Source: Halanaerobium saccharolyticum
GTDB taxonomy: Bacteria > Bacillota > Halanaerobiia > Halanaerobiales > Halanaerobiaceae
Assembly (NCBI RefSeq): GCF_004362045.1
Contig: NZ_SNWX01000004.1
Span: forward strand, 1 to 42,053
DNA length: 42,053 nucleotides
Reading direction: 5' to 3'
Positions 24,788 through 33,128 of the stretch are shown in pieces; within the stretch, counting starts at the first letter, position 1; each line of letters begins with the position of its first letter. Made by a program: the position numbers and the translations under genes. The notes below the pieces were generated by a model. It was given only the letters and a program-made list of their open reading frames with translations. It did not search any database and was not told the DNA's origin.

Positions 24788-26059
24788 ATGGAAAAGAAAA
24801 CACTATCTCAAAAGCTTTATTTTTTGGAAGGAATGTCGGTCGATAAGATTTCCAGTCTGCTGGATTTAAGAAAATCAGAGGTAGAGGATTATATTAAGCA
24901 GCAGGATAATTTTCAGATTAAGAGTGGGCAGGGAAGCTATGAATTTAGAGTATTGAAAGGAGATTCAATTTCCAAATACAGTGCGGCTAATTATAAACCA
25001 TTTTTTGATTCTATACTTGATCAGTCGAATATTATAAGTGATTTTGAAAGATATTACAGAAAATATGATATTCTGGGCATACCAGAGATTAGAACTTTTC
25101 TGAAATATTTTTTTGGAGATGCTTTAATTACTGATAATTATAAGGGTAGTTTTAGATATATTTTTGAAATTAAACCTAAAGATATAGATGAGTATCAGGA
25201 TGAGATTTTTTTGTTTTCAATTCTTGATATTAAAGGTGGTTTGAATTTTCATATTTTTAACAGGCAAGAACAGGATAATCCAGCTGAATTATCAGAGTTT
25301 GAGATTGAAACTATTGAGTTTTTCTTTATAGCCTTGATTAAAAATGCTGCTAATTTTGTTAGAGAAAATGAGCTTCAGATCAAGGATTTTTACGATACAA
25401 TTTATGACCCACCATGTGTTTATGGATATCAGAATAATGAAGCCTTTTTTAAAAGTTTTGATAATAGGGATGATTTTAATCTTGAGCGCCGAGAATTAGA
25501 AAAAGAGCTGAACAAAGAAATAGAAATTATGGGTGAGAAAAATATTCCAGCAGCTCAAATGATTGCTCAGGCCAATCAGGAAGTTCAAAACTATGAGCTG
25601 ACAAAATTGTATGAGAAAGTCTATATTAATATTGGAGATGTGATACTGGATAATAGATTTGTCCTCAGAAAATATCCTGAGATCTATAAAGTTCTGCATG
25701 ATCTGACAAAATACTGTCTTCTGGTTAATTTATTTTTAGATTCAGAAACAGACTTAGCTGAACAGAGGGTTAACGGATATTTTAAAGCAGAAACTGTTGA
25801 AACAATTGCTGATAAAGCAATTATTTTGCTGGCTGAAGCAACTAAAGATTTTTTAGGGGTCAACTATTCTCCGGCAGCTCTGGATTATATTTTCTCCAAC
25901 TATAGAGCGGAAGTCAAAGAGCTGCTGGAAGCAGACGACTATCAGGATATTAAAAAGATTAATGATGCTGTGATTGATGAAAGAATTTATCCTGAGTTTT
26001 TTGGCTACAAAGTAGTCGGCTTCTGGGATCTCCCTGATAAAAACTTTTTAGGGTGTTAA
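24788..26059 (+). CDS. Protein of unknown function with N-terminal HTH-like segment
   Basis: 423 aa; not recognised. Residues ~7-37 (KLYFLEGMSVDKISSLLDL, then KSEVEDYI) look like a sigma-region-4 or Trp-repressor-like helix-turn-helix. The rest is a mixed, acidic, Tyr/Phe-rich sequence with no known catalytic motif; residues ~235-260 (LERRELEKELNKEIEIMGEKN) may form a coiled coil. AAAGGGGG precedes the ATG. The C-terminal end, about FWDLPDKNFLGC, overlaps the point where a truncated AAA-ATPase gene on the other strand loses homology, so the last residues may be junction-derived and the native protein could have been longer. Confidence 0.6.
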   Translation: MEKKTLSQKLYFLEGMSVDKISSLLDLRKSEVEDYIKQQDNFQIKSGQGSYEFRVLKGDSISKYSAANYKPFFDSILDQSNIISDFERYYRKYDILGIPEIRTFLKYFFGDALITDNYKGSFRYIFEIKPKDIDEYQDEIFLFSILDIKGGLNFHIFNRQEQDNPAELSEFEIETIEFFFIALIKNAANFVRENELQIKDFYDTIYDPPCVYGYQNNEAFFKSFDNRDDFNLERRELEKELNKEIEIMGEKNIPAAQMIAQANQEVQNYELTKLYEKVYINIGDVILDNRFVLRKYPEIYKVLHDLTKYCLLVNLFLDSETDLAEQRVNGYFKAETVETIADKAIILLAEATKDFLGVNYSPAALDYIFSNYRAEVKELLEADDYQDIKKINDAVIDERIYPEFFGYKVVGFWDLPDKNFLGC

Positions 26060-26216
26060 CAAATAAGGACTTACCAAAACGGCGGGGACGGTTGAGCAGA
26101 AAAAACTTTTCCTCACTGCTTGCGATTTTGTAGACAAATTCTGTTTTGTCGATATATAGAGAATTGCTTTCTATAATGGACTTAAAATAGGCCCGGTCAG
26201 TTACTAAATCCTGCAT
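25959..26216 (-). pseudogene. Truncated 5' fragment of an AAA-ATPase-like gene
   Basis: The minus-strand frame starts with a good ribosome site (GGAGGT) and encodes DRAYFKSIIESNSLYIDKT, then the Walker A region LLNRPRRFGKSLFVNTLKSFYQG, the same start as the AAA-ATPase-like gene at 17055. After about codon 62 (near 26031) the sequence loses all similarity and runs antisense into the 3' end of the unknown gene at 24788, ending at residue 85. An intact family member has more than 500 residues, so only the promoter-proximal tenth remains. Confidence 0.8.
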
Positions 26217-26342
26217 TGGTTTACCTCCATTTATTGATTAGCCAAAGTATCTAAGACATCTTTATCTTTATCATATATTGATGAGAATTTTTGGTCAAGT
26301 TTGTTTAAATTCAATTTTTATATTTATAATCTTAAACTTAGG

Positions 26343-26351
26343 TGTTATAAT
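26343..26351 (+). promoter_or_regulatory. Extended -10 promoter for the nucleotidyltransferase-wHTH pair
   Basis: TGTTATAAT matches TGn-TATAAT, 41 bp upstream of the ATG at 26392. Confidence 0.5.
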
Positions 26352-26391
26352 ATGATTAGTGTTAAGTTTTCACTATAAGGAGATATCAATT

Positions 26392-26703
26392 ATGAATCTT
26401 TCACAGGATGAGAAAGAAAAGATCAAAGACATATTAAATAAACACAATATTAAAAGAGCTGGAATATTTGGTTCCTATGCTCGCGGTGAAGCAGTTAATG
26501 GTAAAAGTGATCTTGATTTAATCGTAGAACTTTCTCAAAATAATTTGTTTGAATTAACCGCTGTAAAATTGGATATTGAAGAAGCTCTTGGCATATCAGT
26601 TGATATTATCACTTATAGTGGGTTAAAAAAATTTGCAAAAAAAGAAGATTTCAAAAAAGAAGTAATTAGAGATCAGGAGTCGTTAATATGGAAGAAAAAA
26701 TAA
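26392..26703 (+). CDS. Minimal nucleotidyltransferase (MntA-like)
   Basis: 103 aa from the ATG at 26392, 9 bases behind AAGGAGAT; an upstream in-frame ATG has no ribosome site. The MNT core is complete: IFGSYARGEAVNGKSDLDLIVEL (GS at 27-28, D40, D42) and the third acid D71 in SVDIITY. Members of this family are antitoxins that AMPylate HepT partners. Here no HEPN gene follows. The gene instead overlaps by 16 bp a winged-helix protein gene, an unusual pairing. Confidence 0.85.
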   Translation: MNLSQDEKEKIKDILNKHNIKRAGIFGSYARGEAVNGKSDLDLIVELSQNNLFELTAVKLDIEEALGISVDIITYSGLKKFAKKEDFKKEVIRDQESLIWKKK

Positions 26704-27197
26704 CAGATATTTTAAATATATTAAACAGCAAAGATAGTCCTTCCCAGCGGGAAATAGCAAAAGAGGCCGGTATTTCTTTAGGTCTGGTTAATACCCTGCT
26801 TAAAAAGTGTGCTAAAAAGGGTCTGATTAAAATTGAAAGGCTTAATTCCCGGAATATTAAATACATCTTAACCCCGGCTGGTATTAAAGAAAAAACTAAA
26901 AAGACTATTAGATATGTTAAAAAATCTTATCAGGCAATTAAAGAAATTGAGGCTGAGGTGCTAAAATTGGCAGCCCGGGCTGAAAAAGAGGATAAAGATC
27001 TTTATCTTTACAGTGATGAAGAGGAAGATGAGATCCTGGATCTGGTTTCTTTAGTCTTAAGGGAAAACAATTTGGATTTTGAAGTATTTACTGCAGAAGA
27101 AGAGCTGGCCAGGATTAATAAAGAGGAGAGCCTGCTTCTGCACTGGGATCCGGATTTAAAGGTGGAGCATCTGGAGCCGGTAAATATCTTTATTTAA
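26688..27197 (+). CDS. Winged-helix (MarR-like) DNA-binding protein
   Basis: 169 aa. Residues ~1-65 form a winged helix: ILNILNSKDSPSQREIAKEAGISLGLVNTLLKKCAKKGLIKIE, then a wing SRNIKYILTPAGIKEK. Residues ~70-105 are a lysine/glutamate-rich helix. The acidic C-terminal part (~110-169) has an Asp/Glu-rich strand-helix pattern (LDLVSLVLRENNLDFEVF) of unknown role. It is translationally coupled to the nucleotidyltransferase gene (16-bp overlap, AGGAG inside the upstream gene), so the two proteins probably work together. Its 3' end overlaps the convergent Fic gene by 4 bp. Confidence 0.75.
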   Translation: MEEKITDILNILNSKDSPSQREIAKEAGISLGLVNTLLKKCAKKGLIKIERLNSRNIKYILTPAGIKEKTKKTIRYVKKSYQAIKEIEAEVLKLAARAEKEDKDLYLYSDEEEDEILDLVSLVLRENNLDFEVFTAEEELARINKEESLLLHWDPDLKVEHLEPVNIFI

Positions 27198-27925
27198 CTA
27201 ATTATATCTAAATAGATGTCTAAACTCCTATTTAAAGATGCAGATACTAAGTCAATAAAGTCACTATAGTCGCCAGTAGTATGTGCTTTATCTAAGCTTT
27301 CATAGTATTTAACTCTATCTTCGTTTCTAATAATTATCATTGGATAACCAGCTTTTATTAATTCAAAATTTAATAATATTCTGGCTGTTCTACCGTTTCC
27401 ATCAATAAATGGATGTATTTTAACAAAATCAGTGTGTAATCTGGCAGCTTTTTCTATTGTATGAAGAGTTGAGCCTTTATCATAATACCAATTAATTAGT
27501 TCTTCCATTTGATCATGAATAAAAACTGGTGCTGGAGGTACATGTTCAGCTCCACTTATTACTACTTTCTGATTTCTATATTTACCTGCATTTTCATCAT
27601 CTATGCCTTTAAGTATTAGATAGTGTATATTTTTTATTTGTCTTTCTGAAAGTTTATCTTCTTTATTAATTATATCTTCCATGTAATTAATAGCTTCTTT
27701 ATGATTTACAACTTCCAAATGTTCTTTTAATGTTTTTCCACCTATAGTTATACCATCCTCCAGCACTACTTTTGTTTCTGATAAGGTTAAAGTGTTACCT
27801 TCAATTGCATTTGAATTATATGTCCATTCCAAAAGGAGTTTTTCTCTTAAGCTTTTTAAAGTGTTTTTTGGTAGTGGTCTTTTTTTATCAATTTTTCTCT
27901 TTTTCTGATCAATATTATCAAACAT
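27194..27925 (-). CDS. Fic-family AMP-transferase with built-in inhibitory motif
   Basis: 243 aa. The Fic active-site loop is HPFIDGNGRTAR (171-182). Near the N-terminus, SNAIEGN (38-44) is the (S/T)xxxE(G/N) inhibitory helix that blocks ATP binding, as in class II Fic proteins, so the enzyme carries its own antitoxin-like switch. Fic proteins move AMP or related groups to hydroxyl side chains of target proteins. The start has AAGGAGG upstream on the minus strand. It is a single gene with its own promoter. An orphan VbhA-like Fic antitoxin lies 5 kb away (33129) and may or may not be related. Confidence 0.9.
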   Translation of the reverse strand: MFDNIDQKKRKIDKKRPLPKNTLKSLREKLLLEWTYNSNAIEGNTLTLSETKVVLEDGITIGGKTLKEHLEVVNHKEAINYMEDIINKEDKLSERQIKNIHYLILKGIDDENAGKYRNQKVVISGAEHVPPAPVFIHDQMEELINWYYDKGSTLHTIEKAARLHTDFVKIHPFIDGNGRTARILLNFELIKAGYPMIIIRNEDRVKYYESLDKAHTTGDYSDFIDLVSASLNRSLDIYLDIIS

Positions 27926-27995
27926 AATTAAGGTCCTCCTTAGATATCTGAAATCCCTGAATCTTTTTCATTAGTATCACCTATTCACGTATATA

Positions 27996-28024
27996 ATTAT
28001 ATCACGGCATGTGGAGCTATACAA
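27996..28024 (-). promoter_or_regulatory. Promoter of the Fic gene (minus strand)
   Basis: On the minus strand TTGTAT (28019-28024), a 17-bp spacer and a perfect TATAAT (27996-28001), about 70 bp before the Fic start. Confidence 0.6.
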
Positions 28025-28067
28025 CGGCAGTATTAAGCTTTTTTACCTGGATTTCGAATAATTTAAA

Positions 28068-28076
28068 TGCTATAAT
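28068..28076 (+). promoter_or_regulatory. Extended -10 promoter before the AbrB-like mini-gene
   Basis: TGCTATAAT fits TGn-TATAAT and lies 20 bp before the ATG at 28096. It may also drive the chaperone operon that follows without a terminator. Confidence 0.5.
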
Positions 28077-28095
28077 ATGATTGAGGTGATCGACT

Positions 28096-28197
28096 ATGAA
28101 AACTGAAAAACTAAGAAAAGTTGGTGACAGCTACGTTTTTACTATTCCAAAAGAGCTTATAGAAAAATATAAAATACAAAATCGAGAGGAACTATAA
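28096..28197 (+). CDS. Short AbrB/MazE-type antitoxin remnant with a VapB-derived end
   Basis: 33 aa. The ATG follows GAGGTGAT. LRKVGDSYVFTIPKELIEKYKI is the swapped-hairpin DNA-binding strand pattern of AbrB/MazE-type antitoxins. The last residues QNREEL and the bases beyond the stop are identical, over 29 bp (28175-28203), to the end of the vapB gene at 32412-32440. No toxin gene follows. The gene is therefore a chimera left by recombination between two antitoxin loci. It still has a promoter and a ribosome site and could make a small DNA-binding peptide. Confidence 0.65.
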   Translation: MKTEKLRKVGDSYVFTIPKELIEKYKIQNREEL

Positions 28198-28220
28198 TTA
28201 TGAGTCTTGGAGGCTGAGAT

Positions 28221-28841
28221 ATGAATTGGAAATTCTGGCAGAATGATGACCAAAAAAAACTTTTAGAGAAAATAGAGAAATTAACTGAAAAAGTAAATTC
28301 CATGGAAGAAAAAATTAATGATTTAGATAAGTCAGAGAAAAAAATGAACCGCTTACAGTATAAACAGAATCAGGATCTTTTCAAAAAAATTGATGAACTT
28401 TCACAGCTGGTTGATCAACAGAGCCTTGATCAGGAATTAATCTCTAAATTAAAAAGTAGAGTTGATAGTTACAGCTTAAATGTCGAAAACAGCAGCAGAA
28501 AAATAATTGAGCTCATTGATGAGTTTGACCTGCTTAAAAGAGGTCTGGATAGTGATGAAAATAGCTGGAGTAGTTTACTGAAAAACTGGAGTCAGAGACT
28601 GCTTAAACTGTTGGAGCAAAATGATATCTATCAGCTGAAATTAAAAGAAAAAGAATTTGATCCCCGTCAGGCGGAAGCCTTAACCACTGTAAATTCGGAA
28701 GCTCTAACGGAATATCCGCAGCAGCAGGTTTCAAATTATAAAAACAATCAGATTGTTGAAGTTATCAAACGGGGTTATCAGGATCAGGAAGAAAATATAT
28801 TACGCAAATCACAGGTAGTTGTCTATAAGGAGGCCAAATAA
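28221..28841 (+). CDS. GrpE-like nucleotide exchange factor with long coiled coil
   Basis: 206 aa. Residues ~10-85 are a coiled coil ([21 protein letters not shown]...). The C-terminal ~35 residues, [26 protein letters not shown], match the GrpE beta domain that ends IVEVLRPGYxxxxxVLRPAxVxV. GrpE opens the Hsp70 nucleotide pocket to release ADP. The central helical part differs strongly from housekeeping GrpE. GGAGG precedes the start. It is the first gene of a three-gene unit; its stop overlaps the Hsp70 start by one base. The Hsp70 next door supports the call. Confidence 0.75.
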   Translation: MNWKFWQNDDQKKLLEKIEKLTEKVNSMEEKINDLDKSEKKMNRLQYKQNQDLFKKIDELSQLVDQQSLDQELISKLKSRVDSYSLNVENSSRKIIELIDEFDLLKRGLDSDENSWSSLLKNWSQRLLKLLEQNDIYQLKLKEKEFDPRQAEALTTVNSEALTEYPQQQVSNYKNNQIVEVIKRGYQDQEENILRKSQVVVYKEAK

Positions 28842-30709
28842 TGACTAAAGATCGTTTTAGACCGGTGGTGGGGATTGATCTGGGGACTACTAACTCGTCA
28901 CTTGCAGCTATTATTGAGGGAGAAGCTACGGTTATAACTCTCCTCAAAGAAAGCAGCCCGCTGCTGCCCTCAGTAGTTCATATTGATCAGGTGGGAGAGG
29001 TAATTGTTGGTGGTGATGCTAAATCAGCTCTGGTGGCGATGCCTGAGAGAACAATAGCAGAGGTTAAAAGAAAAATGGGCGAAAATGAAATGCTTGAAAT
29101 TGCAGATCAAAAGCTGCTGCCGGAGGAAATATCAGCCTTAATCTTAAAAGAACTAAAAAAATATGTTGATCAGATTTATGGTGAGGAAGTAGAAAAAGAA
29201 GCAGTGATTACAGTCCCTGCCTATTTTACTGATCAGCAGCGTCAGGCTACCAAAAAAGCTGGTGAACTGGCAGGTTTTGTAGTTGAAAGAATAATTAATG
29301 AGCCAACAGCAGCTGCTATGGCCTATGGTCTCGACAAACTTGACGATGATCACCAGTTTCTGGTCTATGATCTGGGGGGAGGGACCTTTGATGTCTCTGT
29401 TCTGGAATTAATGGGTGGAATCCTGGAAGTTAAAGCCTCGGCAGGTAATAAAGATCTGGGTGGTTCTGATTTTGACAGACTGCTCCTGGATTATTTTTCT
29501 GAAAAAATTATAGAAGAAAGCGGTCTGGACCCAAGAAAAGATCTCAGCGCCTGTGCCCGTCTAAAAGAAGAAGCAGAAAAAGCAAAAATAAAATTATCAG
29601 ATCAAAAACAAGTTCAGGTTTCTATACCGGCTCTGATGGTAAAAAATAACCAGCCGGTTGCCTTTGAGATGGAAATAAGCAGAAAAGAATTTATCGACTT
29701 AATTGATAATTTGCTTAAAGAGACTTTAAATAGTGTTAAGAATGTACTGGAAGATGCGGAACTGCTTCCGGATGAGATTGAGCAGGTGATTTTAGTTGGC
29801 GGTTCAACCAGAATCCCGAGGGTCAGAGAACTTCTGCGTGACTTTTTTGATCAGGAACCCCATAGTGAGATAGATCCTGATCAGGCGGTAGCAAAAGGGG
29901 CAGGTGTTCAGGCGGGTATAAAAGCAGGTCTGCTTTCTGATAGTGGGATGATAGTTACAGATGTTGCTCCCTATTCACTGGGGATAGAGGTACTTAAAGA
30001 CCAGGGTATTCTGGGCTTTAAACCGGGGGGTTTTGAAAGTATTATTGACAGAAATACAACGATTCCAACCAGTAAAACAAAAGTATTTACTACAACTTTT
30101 GATAATCAGGAAGAAGTTAAAATTAAAATTTACCAGGGTGAAGGTGACTGGGTAGAAGAAAACCATTATCTGGGAGAATTTATTCTGGATGGGATTCCAG
30201 CTAAAAGAGCCGGTGAAGAAAAAATTGCGGTTAGCTTAAATTATAATATTAACGGAATCCTTGATGTAACTGCCAGATCAGTTTCTACAGACAAAGAAAT
30301 GCAGCTTACTGTCCAGGATGCAGTTGACCGAAAATCAGAAGAATCATATCAGGAAAGCCTGGAGCGGCTGGAAAACTTTCAGAAAGAGATTGCAGGAATG
30401 GCAGGGGATGCCGAAAACAACCTGCAAAAAATTGAATATAACCCGGATCTATCTGAAGATATTGAGGAGTCAGAACTTGATGATTTTGCAGCAGAGGGTG
30501 AGGATTTTAAAGGACTGGCTTTAGAAGCAGAAAATTTAAAAGAGCGGGCCGGAGAATTATTTGTAGAAAATGAGAATATCAGCCGCTCAGAATTTAAGTC
30601 TATGCTTAAAAGACTTGATCAGGCTCTTGCGAGCGGGGAAAAAGACAAATTGCGGCAGGCTCTGGAAGAAGTTTTCGAAGAAATTCTGGATTTAGAAATG
30701 GGGGAATAA
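28841..30709 (+). CDS. Hsp70-family chaperone (DnaK-like, specialised paralogue)
   Basis: 622 aa. ATPase domain: phosphate-1 loop [12 protein letters not shown] (9-20), [12 protein letters not shown] (153-164), [17 protein letters not shown] (174-190) and [16 protein letters not shown] (317-332). The substrate-binding beta domain runs from [12 protein letters not shown] (374-385) to ILDVTARS (473-480), and an acidic lid follows to the end. The linker is VTDVAP rather than the hydrophobic DVLLLDVTP of DnaK, so interdomain signalling may differ. AAGGAGG precedes the ATG. It is flanked by its own GrpE-like and J-like genes, all closely spaced, so it is not the housekeeping dnaK. Confidence 0.92.
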   Translation: MTKDRFRPVVGIDLGTTNSSLAAIIEGEATVITLLKESSPLLPSVVHIDQVGEVIVGGDAKSALVAMPERTIAEVKRKMGENEMLEIADQKLLPEEISALILKELKKYVDQIYGEEVEKEAVITVPAYFTDQQRQATKKAGELAGFVVERIINEPTAAAMAYGLDKLDDDHQFLVYDLGGGTFDVSVLELMGGILEVKASAGNKDLGGSDFDRLLLDYFSEKIIEESGLDPRKDLSACARLKEEAEKAKIKLSDQKQVQVSIPALMVKNNQPVAFEMEISRKEFIDLIDNLLKETLNSVKNVLEDAELLPDEIEQVILVGGSTRIPRVRELLRDFFDQEPHSEIDPDQAVAKGAGVQAGIKAGLLSDSGMIVTDVAPYSLGIEVLKDQGILGFKPGGFESIIDRNTTIPTSKTKVFTTTFDNQEEVKIKIYQGEGDWVEENHYLGEFILDGIPAKRAGEEKIAVSLNYNINGILDVTARSVSTDKEMQLTVQDAVDRKSEESYQESLERLENFQKEIAGMAGDAENNLQKIEYNPDLSEDIEESELDDFAAEGEDFKGLALEAENLKERAGELFVENENISRSEFKSMLKRLDQALASGEKDKLRQALEEVFEEILDLEMGE

Positions 30710-30715
30710 TATTTT

Positions 30716-32092
30716 ATGAAATTAAAAAACAGTGTTTTTAAGAGTTCAAATCTCTACCGTATTCTGGGTACAAATTCTAATGCGGGGGAGGAATTAATTA
30801 AGCAGAGATATCTGGAAAAGGTTCGAGAATTTCCACCGGAAGAAAATCCGGAAGAGTTTAAGGTAATTAGAGAGGCCTATGATACTCTAAAAGATCCTTT
30901 TAAAAGAAGTGGCTATGATTTAGAAACTAAATATCAGGGTAAGGCCTCAAAACTTTTGCAGGAAGCATTAGATTATATGGAGTGGGGGAAAATTGAAGAG
31001 GCAGAATTTCTTTTAAACAAAGCAGCGGAACTTGCTGCTGATAATTTATATATTTTAAGATTCAAGGCAGAACTTGCTGTAATAAAAGGAGATATAAATC
31101 TTTTTAATGATATTTTTGAACAGCTGGAAGAACTTTTTCCTAAAAAGCAGGAGTATTTACTGCTGTTGAATAAAATTGTTCTGCTTCTGGAATCAGAACA
31201 ATACCCCAAATATGCTCATAGAGTTCTAAAAGAAATGGAGAAGAAATTTCCAGATAGAAAATCAGAAATGACAGATATCTATCTCGATATTTATGATCAG
31301 CAGGGAAAGTTTAATAAAATCTGGAATCTTTTATCAAATGAATTAAAAACTTTTTCGGAGCCTGATGAAGATAATATCCGACATTTTTTAACAGCAATTG
31401 CTCTGATAAATAAATACGAAAAATGGGAGAAAAAAGACAGCCTGATTGCTTTAACAGAGTCTTTTATAGAAAAGATAAATGCAGATCAGGAATTAAGAGA
31501 TTATATTATTTATGTTCTTGATGAAAATTACTTTGAAGCAGAAGAACATGGTGATATTAAGGCTCAATTATATATTACAGAACTGCTTATGTTATTTGAA
31601 GATGATCCCAATCTAGAGCTTGAATATAAAAAATTACAGCTGACAGAAAAGATTTTAAATGAAGTTGACAAAATGACTGCAGATCCTAAGTTATCCCCCT
31701 ATATTTTCTATACGGGAACCAGGTTATTTTTTAACTGGGCCTATGAAGAGCTGGATCCGGAAACTTTTGTAGATTTCCCAGACAAATATGCTATGCAGAA
31801 CTTTAAAGAAGAATACTCAGCAAATTTACAGGCAGTAAAAAGATTGAAAAAGAAGTATCCCAGAATGTATGATACTTTTAGAAATGAATGGGATGAAATT
31901 GCCGCTAACTGTCGTGAACAGCTTAACAACAGGCAGCTTTCTCTATTTGAAAAGCAGAAAAAAGTAAATAGGGACTCTGATTACAAAGAGCTGGCATCAG
32001 GGCAAATTGTTAGCAAAAATAAGGTGGGCCGCAATGATCCCTGTCCCTGCGGCAGTGGTAAAAAATATAAAAAATGCTGTCTTAATAAATAA
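30716..32092 (+). CDS. J-like domain protein without HPD motif, C-terminal SEC-C zinc motif
   Basis: 458 aa. Residues 13-70 follow the J-domain layout ([25 protein letters not shown], then [23 protein letters not shown]), but the loop that should hold HPD reads FPPEEN (39-44). HPD is essential for stimulating Hsp70 ATPase in known J proteins. Residues ~75-420 are helical and repeat-like (TPR-like, e.g. [24 protein letters not shown]). The end, [17 protein letters not shown], is a SEC-C zinc motif as at the C-terminus of SecA, where it can contact SecB or ribosomes. It starts 6 bp after the Hsp70 stop. It is probably the client-recognition partner of this Hsp70. Confidence 0.82.
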   Translation: MKLKNSVFKSSNLYRILGTNSNAGEELIKQRYLEKVREFPPEENPEEFKVIREAYDTLKDPFKRSGYDLETKYQGKASKLLQEALDYMEWGKIEEAEFLLNKAAELAADNLYILRFKAELAVIKGDINLFNDIFEQLEELFPKKQEYLLLLNKIVLLLESEQYPKYAHRVLKEMEKKFPDRKSEMTDIYLDIYDQQGKFNKIWNLLSNELKTFSEPDEDNIRHFLTAIALINKYEKWEKKDSLIALTESFIEKINADQELRDYIIYVLDENYFEAEEHGDIKAQLYITELLMLFEDDPNLELEYKKLQLTEKILNEVDKMTADPKLSPYIFYTGTRLFFNWAYEELDPETFVDFPDKYAMQNFKEEYSANLQAVKRLKKKYPRMYDTFRNEWDEIAANCREQLNNRQLSLFEKQKKVNRDSDYKELASGQIVSKNKVGRNDPCPCGSGKKYKKCCLNK

Positions 32093-32118
32093 CATATTAT
32101 GATTCTTAGAAACTCTAA

Positions 32119-32141
32119 AAGGGGACTATAATTGTCTCCTT
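32119..32141 (+). terminator. Weak stem-loop after the chaperone operon
   Basis: AAGGGGAC pairs with GTCTCCTT (8 bp, one G-U). There is no T-run after it and its end merges with the -35 box of the vapBC promoter, so termination may be partial. Confidence 0.4.
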
Positions 32142-32180
32142 GACAAAGAACTTCACAATGATATATACTTAAATATATAC
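32140..32180 (+). promoter_or_regulatory. vapBC promoter and operator
   Basis: A perfect TTGACA (32140-32145), an 18-bp spacer and TATACT (32164-32169). Two direct copies of ATATATAC separated by TTAA (32161-32180) cover the -10 and start region, the usual place for VapB binding. Confidence 0.65.
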
Positions 32181-32203
32181 CAAACTGGAAGGAGATGGTT
32201 ATC

Positions 32204-32434
32204 ATGGATGTTGCAAAAATATTTAAAAATGGTAGAAGCCAGGCGGTTCGTCTTCCTAAAAAATATCGTTTTAATGATGAATCTGAAGTTTTTGTTAATA
32301 AAATTGGTGATTTTGTTATGTTGATTCCAAAAGACAGCAAATGGGAAACTCTCACTAAGAGTTTAGATAGTTTTTCTGATGATTTTTTAGAAAATAGAAA
32401 TCAACCAGAACTACAAAATCGAGAGGAACTATAA
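32204..32434 (+). CDS. vapB: VapB antitoxin (AbrB-type)
   Basis: 76 aa from the ATG at 32204, correctly spaced behind GGAAGGAG; an ATG at 32195 touches that site. AKIFKNGRSQAVRLPKKYRF is the classic VapB swapped-hairpin start, and the C-terminal ~35 residues, ending NQPELQNREEL, bind the toxin. The 3' end is copied at 28175-28203. It pairs with vapC, two bases downstream. Confidence 0.9.
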   Translation: MDVAKIFKNGRSQAVRLPKKYRFNDESEVFVNKIGDFVMLIPKDSKWETLTKSLDSFSDDFLENRNQPELQNREEL

Positions 32435-32436
32435 TT

Positions 32437-32838
32437 ATGAAATATATGCTTGACACTAATATATGTATTTATATAATTAAAGAAAAACCCAAAAAAGTTC
32501 TTGATAAATTTCAAACTTGTAATATTGGTGATATTTGTATTTCTATGGTTACATTTGCTGAATTACAATATGGTGTTGAAAAAAGTCAATATAAAGACAA
32601 AAATCAAACAGCTTTAGCAAGTTTTCTTGGTCCAATTGAAATATTACCTTTTGAACAGAATGCAGCTATAAAATATGGAAGTATTAGAGCAGATCTAGAA
32701 AATCAAGGCAGGATTATAGGAGCCTATGATTTAATGATAGGTGCTCATGCTATAGCAGAAAACTTGATTTTAGTTACAAATAATACAAAAGAATTTAAAA
32801 GAATTACAGATCTTTCTTTTGAAAATTGGGCTAAATAA
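32437..32838 (+). CDS. vapC: VapC toxin (PIN-domain ribonuclease)
   Basis: 133 aa. The PIN residues are D in YMLDTNICIYII, E in TFAELQYGVEKS, and D in GAYDLMIGAHAIAENLILVTNN. It is the tRNA- or rRNA-cleaving partner of the upstream VapB. GAGAGGAAC before the ATG serves as ribosome site inside the vapB end. The module looks intact. Confidence 0.92.
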   Translation: MKYMLDTNICIYIIKEKPKKVLDKFQTCNIGDICISMVTFAELQYGVEKSQYKDKNQTALASFLGPIEILPFEQNAAIKYGSIRADLENQGRIIGAYDLMIGAHAIAENLILVTNNTKEFKRITDLSFENWAK

Positions 32839-32906
32839 ATAGAATTACTATTTCCTATAATGTATCTGGAATTTTAACTTGTTCTTGTTTCCGCTTGCTG
32901 GAATCA

Positions 32907-32935
32907 TTGATATAGTCAAATTTAAGGTATATAAT
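32907..32935 (+). promoter_or_regulatory. Strong promoter of a candidate small RNA
   Basis: TTGATA (32907-32912), an exact 17-bp spacer and TATAAT (32930-32935), with no protein start downstream on this strand before a terminator. Confidence 0.65.
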
Positions 32936-32941
32936 TATTAG

Positions 32942-33026
32942 ATACGGTAGTTTCCCGAGGGTAGCGGAAAACTTTAAAAGAGAGAATACTACTCAATTGT
33001 ATTCCTCCATAAAGGAGGATTTTTTT
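32942..33026 (+). ncRNA. Candidate small RNA of about 85 nt
   Basis: Transcription from the near-consensus promoter would begin near 32942 and end at a clean terminator (TCCTCC-ATAAA-GGAGGA then seven T, 33003-33026). No start codon with a ribosome site occurs inside. A 5' stem pairs AGTTTCC with GGAAAACT (one bulge), and GAATAC/GTATTC (32984-33004) overlaps the terminator stem by two bases. The terminator's CCTCC arm is complementary to ribosome binding sites. It lies between vapC and the VbhA-like gene. I do not recognise the family. Confidence 0.55.
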
Positions 33027-33128
33027 AAAAGTTGAATTATATGTTTCTGGCATCAGTTTCAGATGTCAAAATGGATATAAGCATAGATTTGCCACTAATA
33101 TTGATAGAATTTTTTTAACAATTAATTC

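Noticed and set aside
27991-28002. ATATAATTATAT palindrome as operator
   Set aside because: It is pure AT and includes the -10 box of the Fic gene, so the symmetry is likely incidental.
33026-33125. Plus-strand frame reading VELYVSGISFRC... after the small-RNA terminator
   Set aside because: No start codon with a ribosome site and no family recognised; it may be debris but cannot be supported.
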